Positions 9,481-17,752 of a stretch of 64,000 nt of DNA are shown piece by piece. Position numbers and translations under genes: made by a program. Origin of the DNA: Devosia elaeis (lineage in GTDB: Bacteria > Pseudomonadota > Alphaproteobacteria > Rhizobiales > Devosiaceae). A model generated the notes under the pieces. The model saw nothing but the letters and a program-made list of their open reading frames with translations, ran no database searches and had not been told where the DNA came from. Position 1 is the first letter of the stretch. Each line of letters opens with the position of its first letter. The DNA is taken from the NCBI RefSeq assembly GCF_001650025.1, contig NZ_LVVY01000071.1, positions 27,073 to 91,072 on the forward strand. Direction: 5' to 3'.

Positions 9481-12400
9481 ATGAAGAAAGCCGCAATCAT
9501 CGTGGCGGTGCTGGCTGTTCTTGCGGTCGGATCGGTGTTCCTGCTGCCCCTGGCGCTGAGTTCGGATGGCATGCGTGCGGCGCTGGCCCGCCAATTGTCC
9601 GAGGCGGCGGGGGCGGAGATCGCCTTTAACGGGCCGATTCGCTTTTCGGTCGTTCCCGATTTCGGCATCGTCATCGAGGACATGGCCTATAGAACCGGCG
9701 ACGGCGCGGTTTCGGTGACGGCGGCGCGATCGGTGGCCTCGGTGGCGCCGCTGTCGCTGTTTTCAAGCCAGATCCGAATCACCGGGATCGAACTCGAAAG
9801 CCCGCGCGTGGTGCTGGGGACAGTGGCGGCGTCCCCGCAAGCGCCGCAGCCGGCCGGGACCGCGAGCGGCGACGTTTTCGAAATGCTCGCGGGTTTTCTC
9901 GAAAGGCTTTCCATCGACCAGGTGGTCATCAGCAATGGCGCGGTGGCCCAGAGCCGCGATGGCGCGGTGACCGAGATCGCCGGCGACGTTGCGCTGCAAC
10001 TGGCCGTGCCCGGCATCGACCGGCCCGCTTCGCTGGCGGTTTCGGGTGTGATGGACGGCCAGCGGCTGGAACTGGCGGCCGATATCGGCTCGCTGCGCGA
10101 CCTGCTGGGGCGCCAGCCGGCCGACTTCTCGCTCTCCACCAGGATGGAGCATCCGCCGCACCCCCTGCTGGCCGAGCTCAGCACGTCGGGCAGAATCCAG
10201 CTGGCCGAGGATGGCGGCTATCATGTCAGCGGCGGCGAGGTTGCGAGCGGCGGGCAGACGATGCGGCTCGATGCAAGCTATGTGCCGGGCGAGCGCCCCT
10301 ATGTGATGGCCAAGGTGGTGGCGGGCAATCTCGATTATTCCGATTTCCAGCCCGCGTCGGCCGCCGAAGGCGAAGCGGGCGCGGGCGGCGGGACGCCCGA
10401 TCTGTCCGCGCTCAGGGGGATCGACGCCGATATCGAATTGCGGGCCGATGCGCTCAGGGCCGGCGAGGCGCAGGCGCAGGACGTGGTCCTGGCGGCGCAA
10501 TTGCGCGACGGCCGGCTCAGCTCGTCGGTCACGTCCGGGCAGATCGCCGGCGGCAGCATGGCGGCGGGCCTGGTGATGGACGTCAATGGCGATGTGCCGC
10601 AATCGAGCGGATCGCTCGGGGCTTCGGCCATCGACCTGCAGCAGGTTCTGGCGCTGGCGGGCCAATCGGCGCCGGTCTCGGGAAAGCTGTCTTCCGATCT
10701 GCAATATGCCTTTCGGGGGCTCGATGCGGAGGCCATCCGCAATTCGCTGAACCTGCGGGGGACGGTTTCCATCGGCGAAGGCCGGGCGCAGGTGCCGCAA
10801 CTGGCCGCGCTCGGCACCGACGTGGTGGAGGCGCTGGAGGCCGGCGTCGAGATCGAAAACGTGCTCGAGCCGCTGTCGCTCTCCGGTACGGCGCGGTGGA
10901 ACGGCGAGAATTTCGGCTTTGCCAGTTCGCTCGCGCTGTCGGACCTGCTCTGGGGACAGGCGGGCATTGTCTCGCTCGATTTCAAGTCGCAAGTGCTCGA
11001 CGCGCGCTTTTCCGGCACTGTCGATCCGCAGGGTTCGATTGCCGGCAAGGCCGATGTCTCGGCGGCGTCTCTCAGCCGGGCGCTGGGCTGGCTGGGCCAG
11101 GCGACGGGCACGCCGCTCGGCCGCTTCAGCTTTTCGGGCGGGCTTTCGGCCGGCAGTGCGCAATTGGCGATGAGCGAGGCGACGATCGGGCTCGACGACA
11201 TGACGGCCAGGGGCTCGGCGTCGATCGCCCTGACCGGCAAGCCCAGGATCACGGCGGCGCTGGCGGTGGACAGGCTCGATTTCGGCGCATTGACGGGCGG
11301 TGGGCAGGGCGGCGCCGCGGCGGCCGGCTCCGGGCCGGCGCCGATCGACCTTGCCATGCTGCGCCTGTTCGATGCCGATATTCGCCTGGACGCCACCGAA
11401 ATCGGCTATGGCGAGGTCAAGGCCGGGCCGGCCACGGCCGTGCTGTCGGTGGCGGGCGGCGTGGCCGAGCTTTCGGTGCCGCAGGCCGGCTTCTATGACG
11501 GCGCGGTCACGGCCAAGGTGACGGCGAACGGGGCGGGCGACGTGCCGGCCATTGCGCTCGTGGCCGCCATGGATGGCGTCGAGGCGCTGCCTCTGCTGAC
11601 GACGGCGGCCGGGTTCCAGCATATCGAAGGCAAGCTCAAGGCGAGCGTCGAGGTTTCGGGCTCGGGCGCCGATACCGATGCCTTTACCCGTTCGCTGACC
11701 GGGCCGGTCAATGTGGTCTTTTCCAATGGCGCGCTGCGCGGGATCGACGTGGCGGGACTGGTGCGCAATGTGCAATCGCTGATCGGCGGCTCTTATGCCG
11801 CGAATTCTGAGGCGAAGACCGAGTTCACCGAGCTTTCCATCGGTGCCGATATCCGCAACGGGGTGGCCACCTTCCCCGACATAAGGCTGCTGGGGCCGCT
11901 GGTGCGGATGGGCGGGCAGGGCACGGTGGACCTCACTGCCCGGACGATCGACATGCGGCTCGATCCGCGCGTCGTCGCTTCGCTCGACGGGCAGGGCGGC
12001 GCCTTCGACGTTTCGGGCCTGGGCATGCCGATCGTCATCGATGGTCCGCTGGCCGCGCCCCGCATCTATCCCGATCTCACCAACCTCCTGGCCGATCCCA
12101 ACCGCGCCTTGCAGGCCATGTCGCAATTGGGTGGCGGCATCGGCGAACTGGCCAATGGCGCGTCGGGCGCGCTTGGCGGGCTGGGCGCTGCCCTGGGTGA
12201 CGACCCGAGCGCGGCGGCCGATGGGGTGATGACGAACCTGCTCGGCCAATTGGCCGGCGGACAGGCGGGCAATGGGGGCAATGGCACGCAGCCGACCGGC
12301 CAGGACCTGTTCAATTCCCTGCTCGGCGGGGCCTTGGGAACGCAGGCGCCGACATTAGCGGCTCCGCCAAGCCAGGACCAGCAACCCGTGGTCGAAGCCC

Positions 12401-12630
12401 CGGCGACGCCGCCTCCGGTTCAGACGGTTCCCGCCAATCTTCCCCTGCCCCGGCCGGACCCGAGAGGGCCGGCGCCGGCAATGCCGGTGACGCAGCCCGC
12501 GCCCGTGACGGAGCCGGCACCCGAGCCCGCGCCGGACATGCCAGCGGTGGATGAATGGGTGCCCGAACCGGCAGCGGAGGAAAATCCGCTCGATCTCATC
12601 AACAGCCTCATCCAGCAGAGCGGGCTCTGA
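9481..12630 (+). CDS. AsmA family protein
   Basis: Large 1049-residue protein with an N-terminal signal-anchor (MKKAAIIVAVLAVLAVGSVFLLPLAL), an AsmA N-terminal domain (LSEAAGAEIAFNGPIRFSVVPD), a long beta-rich region and an AsmA_2-like C-terminal region near residues 740-870. AsmA-type proteins are envelope proteins linked to lipid transport to, and homeostasis of, the outer membrane. The last ~150 residues are Gly/Ala then Pro-rich and probably disordered. ATG 9481 was chosen because GGGGAGG lies about 6 bases upstream; an in-frame ATG at 9475 is too close to that site. Transcribed alone. Confidence 0.87.
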   Translation: MKKAAIIVAVLAVLAVGSVFLLPLALSSDGMRAALARQLSEAAGAEIAFNGPIRFSVVPDFGIVIEDMAYRTGDGAVSVTAARSVASVAPLSLFSSQIRITGIELESPRVVLGTVAASPQAPQPAGTASGDVFEMLAGFLERLSIDQVVISNGAVAQSRDGAVTEIAGDVALQLAVPGIDRPASLAVSGVMDGQRLELAADIGSLRDLLGRQPADFSLSTRMEHPPHPLLAELSTSGRIQLAEDGGYHVSGGEVASGGQTMRLDASYVPGERPYVMAKVVAGNLDYSDFQPASAAEGEAGAGGGTPDLSALRGIDADIELRADALRAGEAQAQDVVLAAQLRDGRLSSSVTSGQIAGGSMAAGLVMDVNGDVPQSSGSLGASAIDLQQVLALAGQSAPVSGKLSSDLQYAFRGLDAEAIRNSLNLRGTVSIGEGRAQVPQLAALGTDVVEALEAGVEIENVLEPLSLSGTARWNGENFGFASSLALSDLLWGQAGIVSLDFKSQVLDARFSGTVDPQGSIAGKADVSAASLSRALGWLGQATGTPLGRFSFSGGLSAGSAQLAMSEATIGLDDMTARGSASIALTGKPRITAALAVDRLDFGALTGGGQGGAAAAGSGPAPIDLAMLRLFDADIRLDATEIGYGEVKAGPATAVLSVAGGVAELSVPQAGFYDGAVTAKVTANGAGDVPAIALVAAMDGVEALPLLTTAAGFQHIEGKLKASVEVSGSGADTDAFTRSLTGPVNVVFSNGALRGIDVAGLVRNVQSLIGGSYAANSEAKTEFTELSIGADIRNGVATFPDIRLLGPLVRMGGQGTVDLTARTIDMRLDPRVVASLDGQGGAFDVSGLGMPIVIDGPLAAPRIYPDLTNLLADPNRALQAMSQLGGGIGELANGASGALGGLGAALGDDPSAAADGVMTNLLGQLAGGQAGNGGNGTQPTGQDLFNSLLGGALGTQAPTLAAPPSQDQQPVVEAPATPPPVQTVPANLPLPRPDPRGPAPAMPVTQPAPVTEPAPEPAPDMPAVDEWVPEPAAEENPLDLINSLIQQSGL

Positions 12631-12687
12631 GGCGATTGCTCCGACGATTGGGGAAAGCGGGCAGGTCGCGACGACGCAGAAAAGCAA

Positions 12688-12709
12688 AAAGGGTCCTTGC
12701 GGACCCTTT
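12688..12709 (-). terminator. Rho-independent terminator after tRNA-Gly
   Basis: Perfect stem AAAGGGTCC / GGACCCTTT with a TTGC loop. On the minus strand it is followed by TTTTTGCTTTT, a good T-tract just downstream of the tRNA-Gly gene. It may also stop plus-strand readthrough from the AsmA gene. Confidence 0.85.
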
Positions 12710-12739
12710 GCACCCAAGGCTTGCGACACCTTGGGAAAT

Positions 12740-12814
12740 TGGAGCGGGCGATGGGATTCGAACCCACGACCCTAACCTTGGCAAGGTTATGCTCTACCCC
12801 TGAGCTACACCCGC
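12740..12814 (-). tRNA. tRNA-Gly (anticodon GCC)
   Basis: The minus strand reads GCGGGTGTAGCTCAGGGGTA..., with a seven-pair acceptor stem (GCGGGTG against CGCCCGC, one G-T wobble). The anticodon loop ACCTTGCCAAGGT gives GCC, the T arm contains GGTTCGAATCC, and CCA is encoded at 12742-12740. A typical 75-base glycine tRNA. Confidence 0.97.
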
Positions 12815-13008
12815 GCTCCGTCTCGCTGCACTTGGCAGTGCCGCGATGCGCGCCTATATGCCCAATCGCCGGACCGATTGCAACCCAGTTTTTCGCGGGA
12901 TCGTCATCTTCTCGATAGCCTGTGGGAAAGGGGGCTTGCCAGTGCCCCGCCGCTGGGCGCAAAAAGGCCGCGCACAGCGAGTTTGAACACGATCGAGAGC
13001 CGTTGCCG

Positions 13009-13950
13009 ATGAACGTTTCCCTCAATGGCGCCCCGGCGCCCGCGCCCAATGCCGCCGATCTGATCCGCGATGGCAGCGATGCCGGCTTCATGGCCGATGT
13101 CATCGAAGTCTCCCGCGACGTGCCGGTCCTGGTGGATTTCTGGGCGCCCTGGTGCGGCCCCTGCCGCCAGCTCGGCCCGGCCATCGAAAAGGTGGTGACC
13201 GAAAAGGCCGGGCAGATTCGGCTGGTCAAGATCAATATCGACGAGCATCCCCAGATCGCCGGGCAATTGGGCGTGAAATCCATCCCGGCCGTCTTCGCCT
13301 TTGCCGGCGGCCGCCCGGTCGACGGCTTCATGGGCGCCATGCCGGAAGGCGAGGTGCGCCGCTTCGCCGAAAAGGTGATCGCCGCCGCCGGCGCTCCGGA
13401 GCCGCAGACCGATTCGCTCGAGGGCCAGATCGCCGAGGCCCTCAAGATGGCCGAAGCGGCCCGCGACGCGGGCGAACTGGGCCAGGCCGCGCAGATCTAC
13501 GGCATGGTGCTGCAACGGGTGCCCGACCACGCCGACGCCCTTATCGGGCTGGCCGGCATCTATATGAGCGCCGACGAGGTCGACCAGGCCAAGGTGACGC
13601 TCGACATGCTGCCCGAGGACAAGCGCAGCGGGGATGCCTATGCGGCGCTGACCAACGCCATCCGGCTGCGCGAAGAGGCCGCGGGCCTCTCGGAAGCCTC
13701 GGCGCTGGAAGCGGCCATCGCCGCCGATCCGGACAATCACCAGGCCCGCTTCGATCTGGCCATCGTGCGCAATGCCGAGGGCAGGCGGCTGGAAGCCGCC
13801 GAAGCGCTGGTGGCCATCATCAAGCGCGACCGCGCCTGGGAAGAGGATGGCGCCCGCAAGAAGCTGCTCGAATTGTTCGAAGCCTGGGGCCCCAAGGACC
13901 CGGCGACGCTCAAGGGCCGGCGCCTGCTCTCCACGGCTCTGTTTTCCTGA
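13009..13950 (+). CDS. Thioredoxin-TPR protein (CnoX/YbbN type)
   Basis: A 313-residue protein with an N-terminal thioredoxin domain (active site WCGPC at 48-52, cis-Pro in SIPAVFAF) and a C-terminal tetratricopeptide region from about residue 140 (Ala-rich helices ending LLSTALFS). The family is known as CnoX/YbbN, a chaperone-like holdase linked to GroEL/DnaK; here both active-site cysteines are present. ATG 13009 fits the domain start. The gene is 11 bases ahead of the LON-domain gene and forms a three-gene operon with it and the Trm112-like gene, an arrangement seen in other alphaproteobacteria. Confidence 0.88.
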   Translation: MNVSLNGAPAPAPNAADLIRDGSDAGFMADVIEVSRDVPVLVDFWAPWCGPCRQLGPAIEKVVTEKAGQIRLVKINIDEHPQIAGQLGVKSIPAVFAFAGGRPVDGFMGAMPEGEVRRFAEKVIAAAGAPEPQTDSLEGQIAEALKMAEAARDAGELGQAAQIYGMVLQRVPDHADALIGLAGIYMSADEVDQAKVTLDMLPEDKRSGDAYAALTNAIRLREEAAGLSEASALEAAIAADPDNHQARFDLAIVRNAEGRRLEAAEALVAIIKRDRAWEEDGARKKLLELFEAWGPKDPATLKGRRLLSTALFS

Positions 13951-13961
13951 ACGGGGAGTCC

Positions 13962-14621
13962 ATGCGCAAGCGTCCCGCCCAGCCCGCCGACCTGCCGCGC
14001 CAGGTGCCGCTCTTTCCCCTGAGCGGCGCCCTGCTGCTGCCCTTCACGCATCGGCCGCTCAATATCTTCGAGCCGCGCTATCTCGACATGGTCGATGCCG
14101 CCCTGGCGGCGGAAAGGCTGATCGGGCTGATCCAGCCGCAGGATGCCAGCGAGGAAAGTCCCCAGGGCGCCGCGCCGCTGCAGGAGATAGGGTGCCTGGG
14201 GCGGCTGACCCATTTCGAGGAAAGCGGCGACGGGCGCTATTTCATCATCCTCGAAGGGGTGACGCGCTTCCGCCTGGTTCGCGAACTGGAGGTCGAGACG
14301 CCCTATCGGCAGGCCGAAATCGAGGCGGGGGATTTCGCCTCCGATTTCACCCGCGATTTCGGCGAGGCCGCGGTGGACCGCACCCGCTTCGTCCGGATGA
14401 TGCGCGACTATGCCGAATTCGCCAATATCGAGCTCAATTGGGAAGAGATCGAAAGCACCGGCACGGCCGACCTGGTCAATTTCTGCTGCATGGTCTCGCC
14501 CTATGGCGCCGCCGAAAAGCAGGTCCTGCTCGAGGCGCCCTCGCTGGAGGCCCGCGCCGAAACGCTGATCGCCATGACCGAATATGAAATGGCGCGCACC
14601 AATGCGGCTCCGCTCAACTGA
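13962..14621 (+). CDS. LON substrate-binding domain protein (peptidase S16-like)
   Basis: A 219-residue stand-alone copy of the N-terminal domain of Lon protease. It begins PRQVPLFPLSGALLLPFTHRPLNIFEPRY, the family signature, and has no ATPase or protease domain. ATG 13962 follows ACGGGGAG closely. It lies between the thioredoxin-TPR gene and the Trm112-like gene, which it overlaps by one base (TGATG). Molecular role is unknown; a protein-quality-control role is inferred from its neighbours. Confidence 0.87.
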   Translation: MRKRPAQPADLPRQVPLFPLSGALLLPFTHRPLNIFEPRYLDMVDAALAAERLIGLIQPQDASEESPQGAAPLQEIGCLGRLTHFEESGDGRYFIILEGVTRFRLVRELEVETPYRQAEIEAGDFASDFTRDFGEAAVDRTRFVRMMRDYAEFANIELNWEEIESTGTADLVNFCCMVSPYGAAEKQVLLEAPSLEARAETLIAMTEYEMARTNAAPLN

Positions 14622-14854
14622 TGAACGAGCCGGAGCAAAATCCCCGCCACAAGCTCAACCCGCTTATGCTGGAAATGCTGGTCTGCCCGCTGACCAAGAC
14701 CCGGCTCATGCTGGCGCGGGACAGCGACGAATTGATTTCCATCGCCGCCCGACTGGCCTTCCCCATCACCCGGGACGTGCCGCTGCTCAGCCTCGATGAG
14801 GCGCGCACCATCGAGGGCGACGAGCTGGAAAGATTGTCCAGACATTTGCGCTGA
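14621..14854 (+). CDS. Trm112-like (UPF0434) small protein
   Basis: A 77-residue protein with LEMLVCPLTKTRLML and FPITRDVPLLSLDEAR, the pattern of the YcaR/Trm112 family. The canonical zinc-binding CPxC has only its first Cys here (CPLT), so metal binding is unlikely. Its start overlaps the stop of the LON-domain gene by one base. In other organisms Trm112 partners activate methyltransferases; no partner is evident nearby. Confidence 0.83.
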   Translation: MNEPEQNPRHKLNPLMLEMLVCPLTKTRLMLARDSDELISIAARLAFPITRDVPLLSLDEARTIEGDELERLSRHLR

Positions 14855-15017
14855 AGCCGGCCGCGCCGGTTCGATGTCAAAGAGCCTTCCGCAGCGCTCG
14901 CGCGCGCCGAAGTGCCGGCCGGTTTAAAAACTTCCGGGTTTGGAACGTCGATGGAAGCCCCGAGGCGGATTCCGCCTCAGAATTTAAAAACGAGACGCAA
15001 ACCGCCCCGGGGCGTCT

Positions 15018-15076
15018 GCCATTCGCGCATAGCGCTCATGGCCTTCTCCCCTCAAATCTCTCCACTGGAGAGATTT
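15018..15076. repeat. Two-hairpin covarying element, copy 1
   Basis: GCCATTCGCGCATAGCGCTCATGGC-type imperfect palindrome at 15018-15042, then an 11-base gap, then the 23-base palindrome at 15054-15076 with arms AAATCTCTCC / GGAGAGATTT and centre ACT. Followed by TGCCCTTCGGGACGGCTCG, also shared with copy 2. Confidence 0.85.
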
Positions 15077-15293
15077 GCCCTTCGGGACGGCTCGAAGTCC
15101 GGCAGGGGGTTTCCTAGGGCCGGCTCTCACCGGAATTTCCCATCCCCGGACCCAGCCCCCGTTAACGATGCAGGGGCCTCCCGACTGTCGCCGGGCGGTT
15201 GATCGTTGCAACCCCATCTCCACCCGGCTGATGGGGGGAGAGTAATGTGGGGTGATGGGGTGGGGATAAGTTTTGGTTTTTTGCATACGCCGG

Positions 15294-15376
15294 CTGTCAT
15301 CCCGGCGGAGGCCGGGATCCATCTCGAGATGCTTCGGCTGCGGGAGATGGACCCCGGGTCAAGCCCGGGGTGACAG
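15294..15376. repeat. MITE-like palindromic element (TGTCATCCC...GGGGTGACA)
   Basis: Outer arms CTGTCATCCCGGC... and ...CCCGGGGTGACAG are imperfect inverted repeats of about 33 bases (both contain ATCC/GGACC and CATCTC/GAGATG), each with its own internal hairpin. No coding capacity. Related in design to the elements at 34670, 40374, 46771 and 55897. Confidence 0.75.
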
Positions 15377-15643
15377 AGGGTGGGTGGGGAGGCTGGCAAG
15401 GAAGAACCCTCGGGTCGGGCCCGAGGGTGACGAACTGTGTGTGGGGTGGGTCGTGCGGCAAACGCGATGCGGCACCCTCCCCCTTGCGGGGAGGGCTGGG
15501 GTGGGGGACGGGTGGCAGGGTGCCGAAATCAGGCGCCGGTGCGCAGGAGCACCCCCTCCCAGCTTCGCCAGGCCTATCGGCCAAGCTGCGCTACCTCCCC
15601 CGTCAAGGAGGAGGTGGGGGTGCGGTGTTTGGGGCGGCTCCCC

Positions 15644-15702
15644 GCCATTCGCGCGTAGCGCTCATGGCCTTCTCGCCTCAAATCTCTCCACCGGAGAGAT
15701 TT
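15644..15702. repeat. Two-hairpin covarying element, copy 2
   Basis: Imperfect palindrome GCCATTCGCGCGTAGCGCTCATGGC at 15644-15668, an 11-base gap, and the 23-base palindrome at 15680-15702 with arms AAATCTCTCC / GGAGAGATTT and centre ACC. Same orientation and downstream sequence as copy 1. Confidence 0.85.
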
Positions 15703-15881
15703 GCCCTTCGGGACGGCTCGAAGCCCGTCAAGGGGGCGGTGGGGGTTCGGTGTTTGCCGCATGATCCCGCTACCCACTGCTCGTCACCCTCGGGCTTGAC
15801 CCGAGGGCATTCAGGGGGCGTGTGGTGGCTGACCTCGGGTCCACCCGACGGTGCGGCGTGGGCCTCACCCAAGAGGGGGGC

Positions 15882-17102
15882 CTAGATCGGCAATCCGTTC
15901 AGCAGCCGGGGGCCGGATGTGCCGGCGGCGGCGCGGATGAAGGCGGATTTGATCGGGACGGCGCGGTCGACCAGGCCCAGGCCGAAATCGCGCAGGGCGC
16001 GGAGCGGGGCGGCGTCGTTGGAGAAGAGCCGGTTCATGCCATCGGTGAAGGCGGCCATGGTCGTGGTGTCGAAGCGCCGCCAGGCCTGGTAGCGCTCCAG
16101 CACATCGGCATTGCCATGGTCGAGCCCCAGCCGCATGGCCTCCACCACCACTTCGGCCAGGGCCGCCACGTCCTTGAGGCCGAGATTGAGGCCCTGGCCG
16201 GCAATGGGATGAATGACATGGGCGGCGTCGCCGACCAAAGCCAGGCGCGGCCCGGCAAAGCTTTTGGCCAATTGCAGGCGCAGCGGAAAGCCCATCAGCC
16301 GGTCTTCGAGCGTGACCGCGCCCAGGCTCGAGCCCATCACCGCCTCGATCTCGCCCGCCAGGTTTTCGGCATCCATGGCGAGAAAACGCGGCGCATCTTC
16401 CGCCGCCTCGGTCCAGACCAGGGAGGAGCGATTGCCGGGCAGGGGAAGGCTGGCAAAGGGGCCGGCGGGGCGGAAATGCTCATAGGCTATGCCGTCATGC
16501 GGCAGGGCATGGGCAATGGTGGCGACCAGGCCCGTCTGGCGGTAATCATGCCCGAACGTGCCGATGCCGGCACGCTGGCGCAGGCCCGATTGGGCGCCGT
16601 CCGCCGCCACGATCAGCGGCGCTTCCAGCACGCGGCCATCGGCAAGGACCAGCCGGGCCAGCGCGCCCTCGCCGGACCAATCGGCGATTTCGGCCGGGGC
16701 CACCATGTCGAAGAGACCATCGGCCCCCGCCATCAGGGCGGCGGTGCTGGCGGTATTGGGCACCATATGCGCAAAGGCCTCGCCCGGCGCCACCTCGCCC
16801 TCGAATTGCAGGAACAGCGGCCGCGCCAGATCGCCATGGCCTGAATCGGTGATGCGCATGGCCGAGATGGGCTGCGCCTGCGCCGCCATGTCGTCCCAGA
16901 CGCCCAGGGCCTCGAAAATATGCCGCACGCCCGCCGCAATGGCCGAAGCGCGATTGTCGCGCGGCACGCTGAGCGGCCGCCGGTCGACCAGGGCCAGCCT
17001 CATGCCCGGGGCCGAACGTTCCAGGGCCAGGGCCAGCGTCAGCCCCACGGGCCCGCCGCCCACGATGATGACGTCATATCGGCTTGTTTCAGAACGGCTC
17101 AT
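15882..17102 (-). CDS. UbiH/UbiF/COQ6-family FAD-dependent hydroxylase
   Basis: A 406-residue flavoprotein monooxygenase, probably a ring hydroxylase of ubiquinone biosynthesis. FAD motifs: VIIVGGGPVG at residues 11-20, VAADGAQSGLR in the middle, and GDAAHVIHPIAGQGLNLGL, the classic UbiH/VisC signature. Start ATG 17102 places the Rossmann motif at the usual distance from the N-terminus; an upstream in-frame ATG would add 50 residues unlike the family. Divergently transcribed from glnK, with 282 bases between. Which ring position it hydroxylates cannot be decided here. Confidence 0.9.
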   Translation of the reverse strand: MSRSETSRYDVIIVGGGPVGLTLALALERSAPGMRLALVDRRPLSVPRDNRASAIAAGVRHIFEALGVWDDMAAQAQPISAMRITDSGHGDLARPLFLQFEGEVAPGEAFAHMVPNTASTAALMAGADGLFDMVAPAEIADWSGEGALARLVLADGRVLEAPLIVAADGAQSGLRQRAGIGTFGHDYRQTGLVATIAHALPHDGIAYEHFRPAGPFASLPLPGNRSSLVWTEAAEDAPRFLAMDAENLAGEIEAVMGSSLGAVTLEDRLMGFPLRLQLAKSFAGPRLALVGDAAHVIHPIAGQGLNLGLKDVAALAEVVVEAMRLGLDHGNADVLERYQAWRRFDTTTMAAFTDGMNRLFSNDAAPLRALRDFGLGLVDRAVPIKSAFIRAAAGTSGPRLLNGLPI

Positions 17103-17322
17103 GAGCGCGGGCTCCTTTTGCTCGTTTCTTTTCCGACCCGAAGGCGGCGAAAGCAAGTGCCCGCTTGCCGCAGCGAATTGGACAAAATTCAGGCAAAATC
17201 GAAAAATTGCATATGAGATGGGCATTCGCATGCTTTGACACAGTCTCGACACAATGTGTTCCGCAGGCGTGCTCCTGCTTCAAGCCCTTCATTTCCGGCG
17301 ATTTTTCTGGCGCCAGGCCGGT

Positions 17323-17340
17323 TTGGCACGGCTTTTGAGT
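17323..17340 (+). promoter_or_regulatory. Sigma-54-like promoter upstream of first glnK
   Basis: TTGGCACG-N4-TTGAGT, close to the sigma-54 consensus TGGCACG-N4-TTGCW (the -12 C is A). It lies 45 bases before the glnK start. An almost identical element occurs at the same kind of position before the second glnK, which strengthens both calls. Confidence 0.65.
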
Positions 17341-17384
17341 CCATGTCCCTGTCGAAAACGATCGCAAGGCAGAAAGGGGCATCC

Positions 17385-17723
17385 ATGAAACTGGTGGTTG
17401 CAATCATCAAGCCGTCGCGCCTGGAGGAGGTGCGCCAGGCGCTGAACTCCCTGGACGTGCATGGCATGACCGTCACCGAGGTCAAGGGCTATGGCCGCCA
17501 GAAGGGCCATTCCGAGATTTATCGCGGCACCGAATATGCGGTGCATTTCCTGCCCAAGCTCAAGGTCGAGATCGCCGTCGACGATGCGCTGGCCGATTCT
17601 GTCGGCGCCGCCATCCGCGACGCCGCCCAGACCGGCCGCATCGGCGATGGCAAGATCTTCATCCTCGATCTCTTGGCCGTCACCCGTATCCGCACCGGCG
17701 AAACCGGCGCCTCGGCGCTCTGA
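17385..17723 (+). CDS. glnK: PII nitrogen-regulatory protein GlnK (copy 1)
   Basis: A 112-residue PII signal protein that binds 2-oxoglutarate and ATP/ADP and plugs the ammonium channel AmtB when nitrogen is ample. It has the T-loop KGYGRQKGHSEIYRGTEY with the uridylylation Tyr51, and the B and C loops TGRIGDGKIF and TRIRTGE. It is 30 bases ahead of amtB copy 1. It differs from copy 2 at five residues only (5, 61, 69, 72, 75), all conservative. Confidence 0.96.
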   Translation: MKLVVAIIKPSRLEEVRQALNSLDVHGMTVTEVKGYGRQKGHSEIYRGTEYAVHFLPKLKVEIAVDDALADSVGAAIRDAAQTGRIGDGKIFILDLLAVTRIRTGETGASAL

Positions 17724-17752
17724 TGCTTCCCGACTTCAGGAGAACAAAGACA

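Larger units (their letters stand above)
14855..15881. repeat. 1 kb gene-free region packed with palindromic repeats
   Basis: I see no gene here. It begins with a hairpin at 14962-14978 (GAGGCGG/CCGCCTC, then AATTTAAAAA) that could end the preceding operon. It then holds two copies of the covarying two-hairpin element, a MITE-like palindrome at 15294-15376, a stem at 15405-15436, REP-like CCTCCCCC runs at 15476-15630, and a stem near 15780-15810. Short reading frames across it are GC-driven shadows. Confidence 0.8.

Noticed and set aside
9763..12249. Long minus-strand open frame across the AsmA gene
   Set aside because: Arg/His-rich translation with no recognisable domain, typical of antisense frames in GC-rich DNA; the plus-strand AsmA frame has clear family motifs.
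15273..15885. Several 60-170 codon frames in the 15 kb repeat cluster
   Set aside because: They translate palindromic repeats, have no ribosome sites and no homology-like pattern.
17161..17240. NtrC enhancer sites before glnK
   Set aside because: No convincing GCACC-N5-GGTGC-like palindrome was found, although sigma-54 control would predict one.
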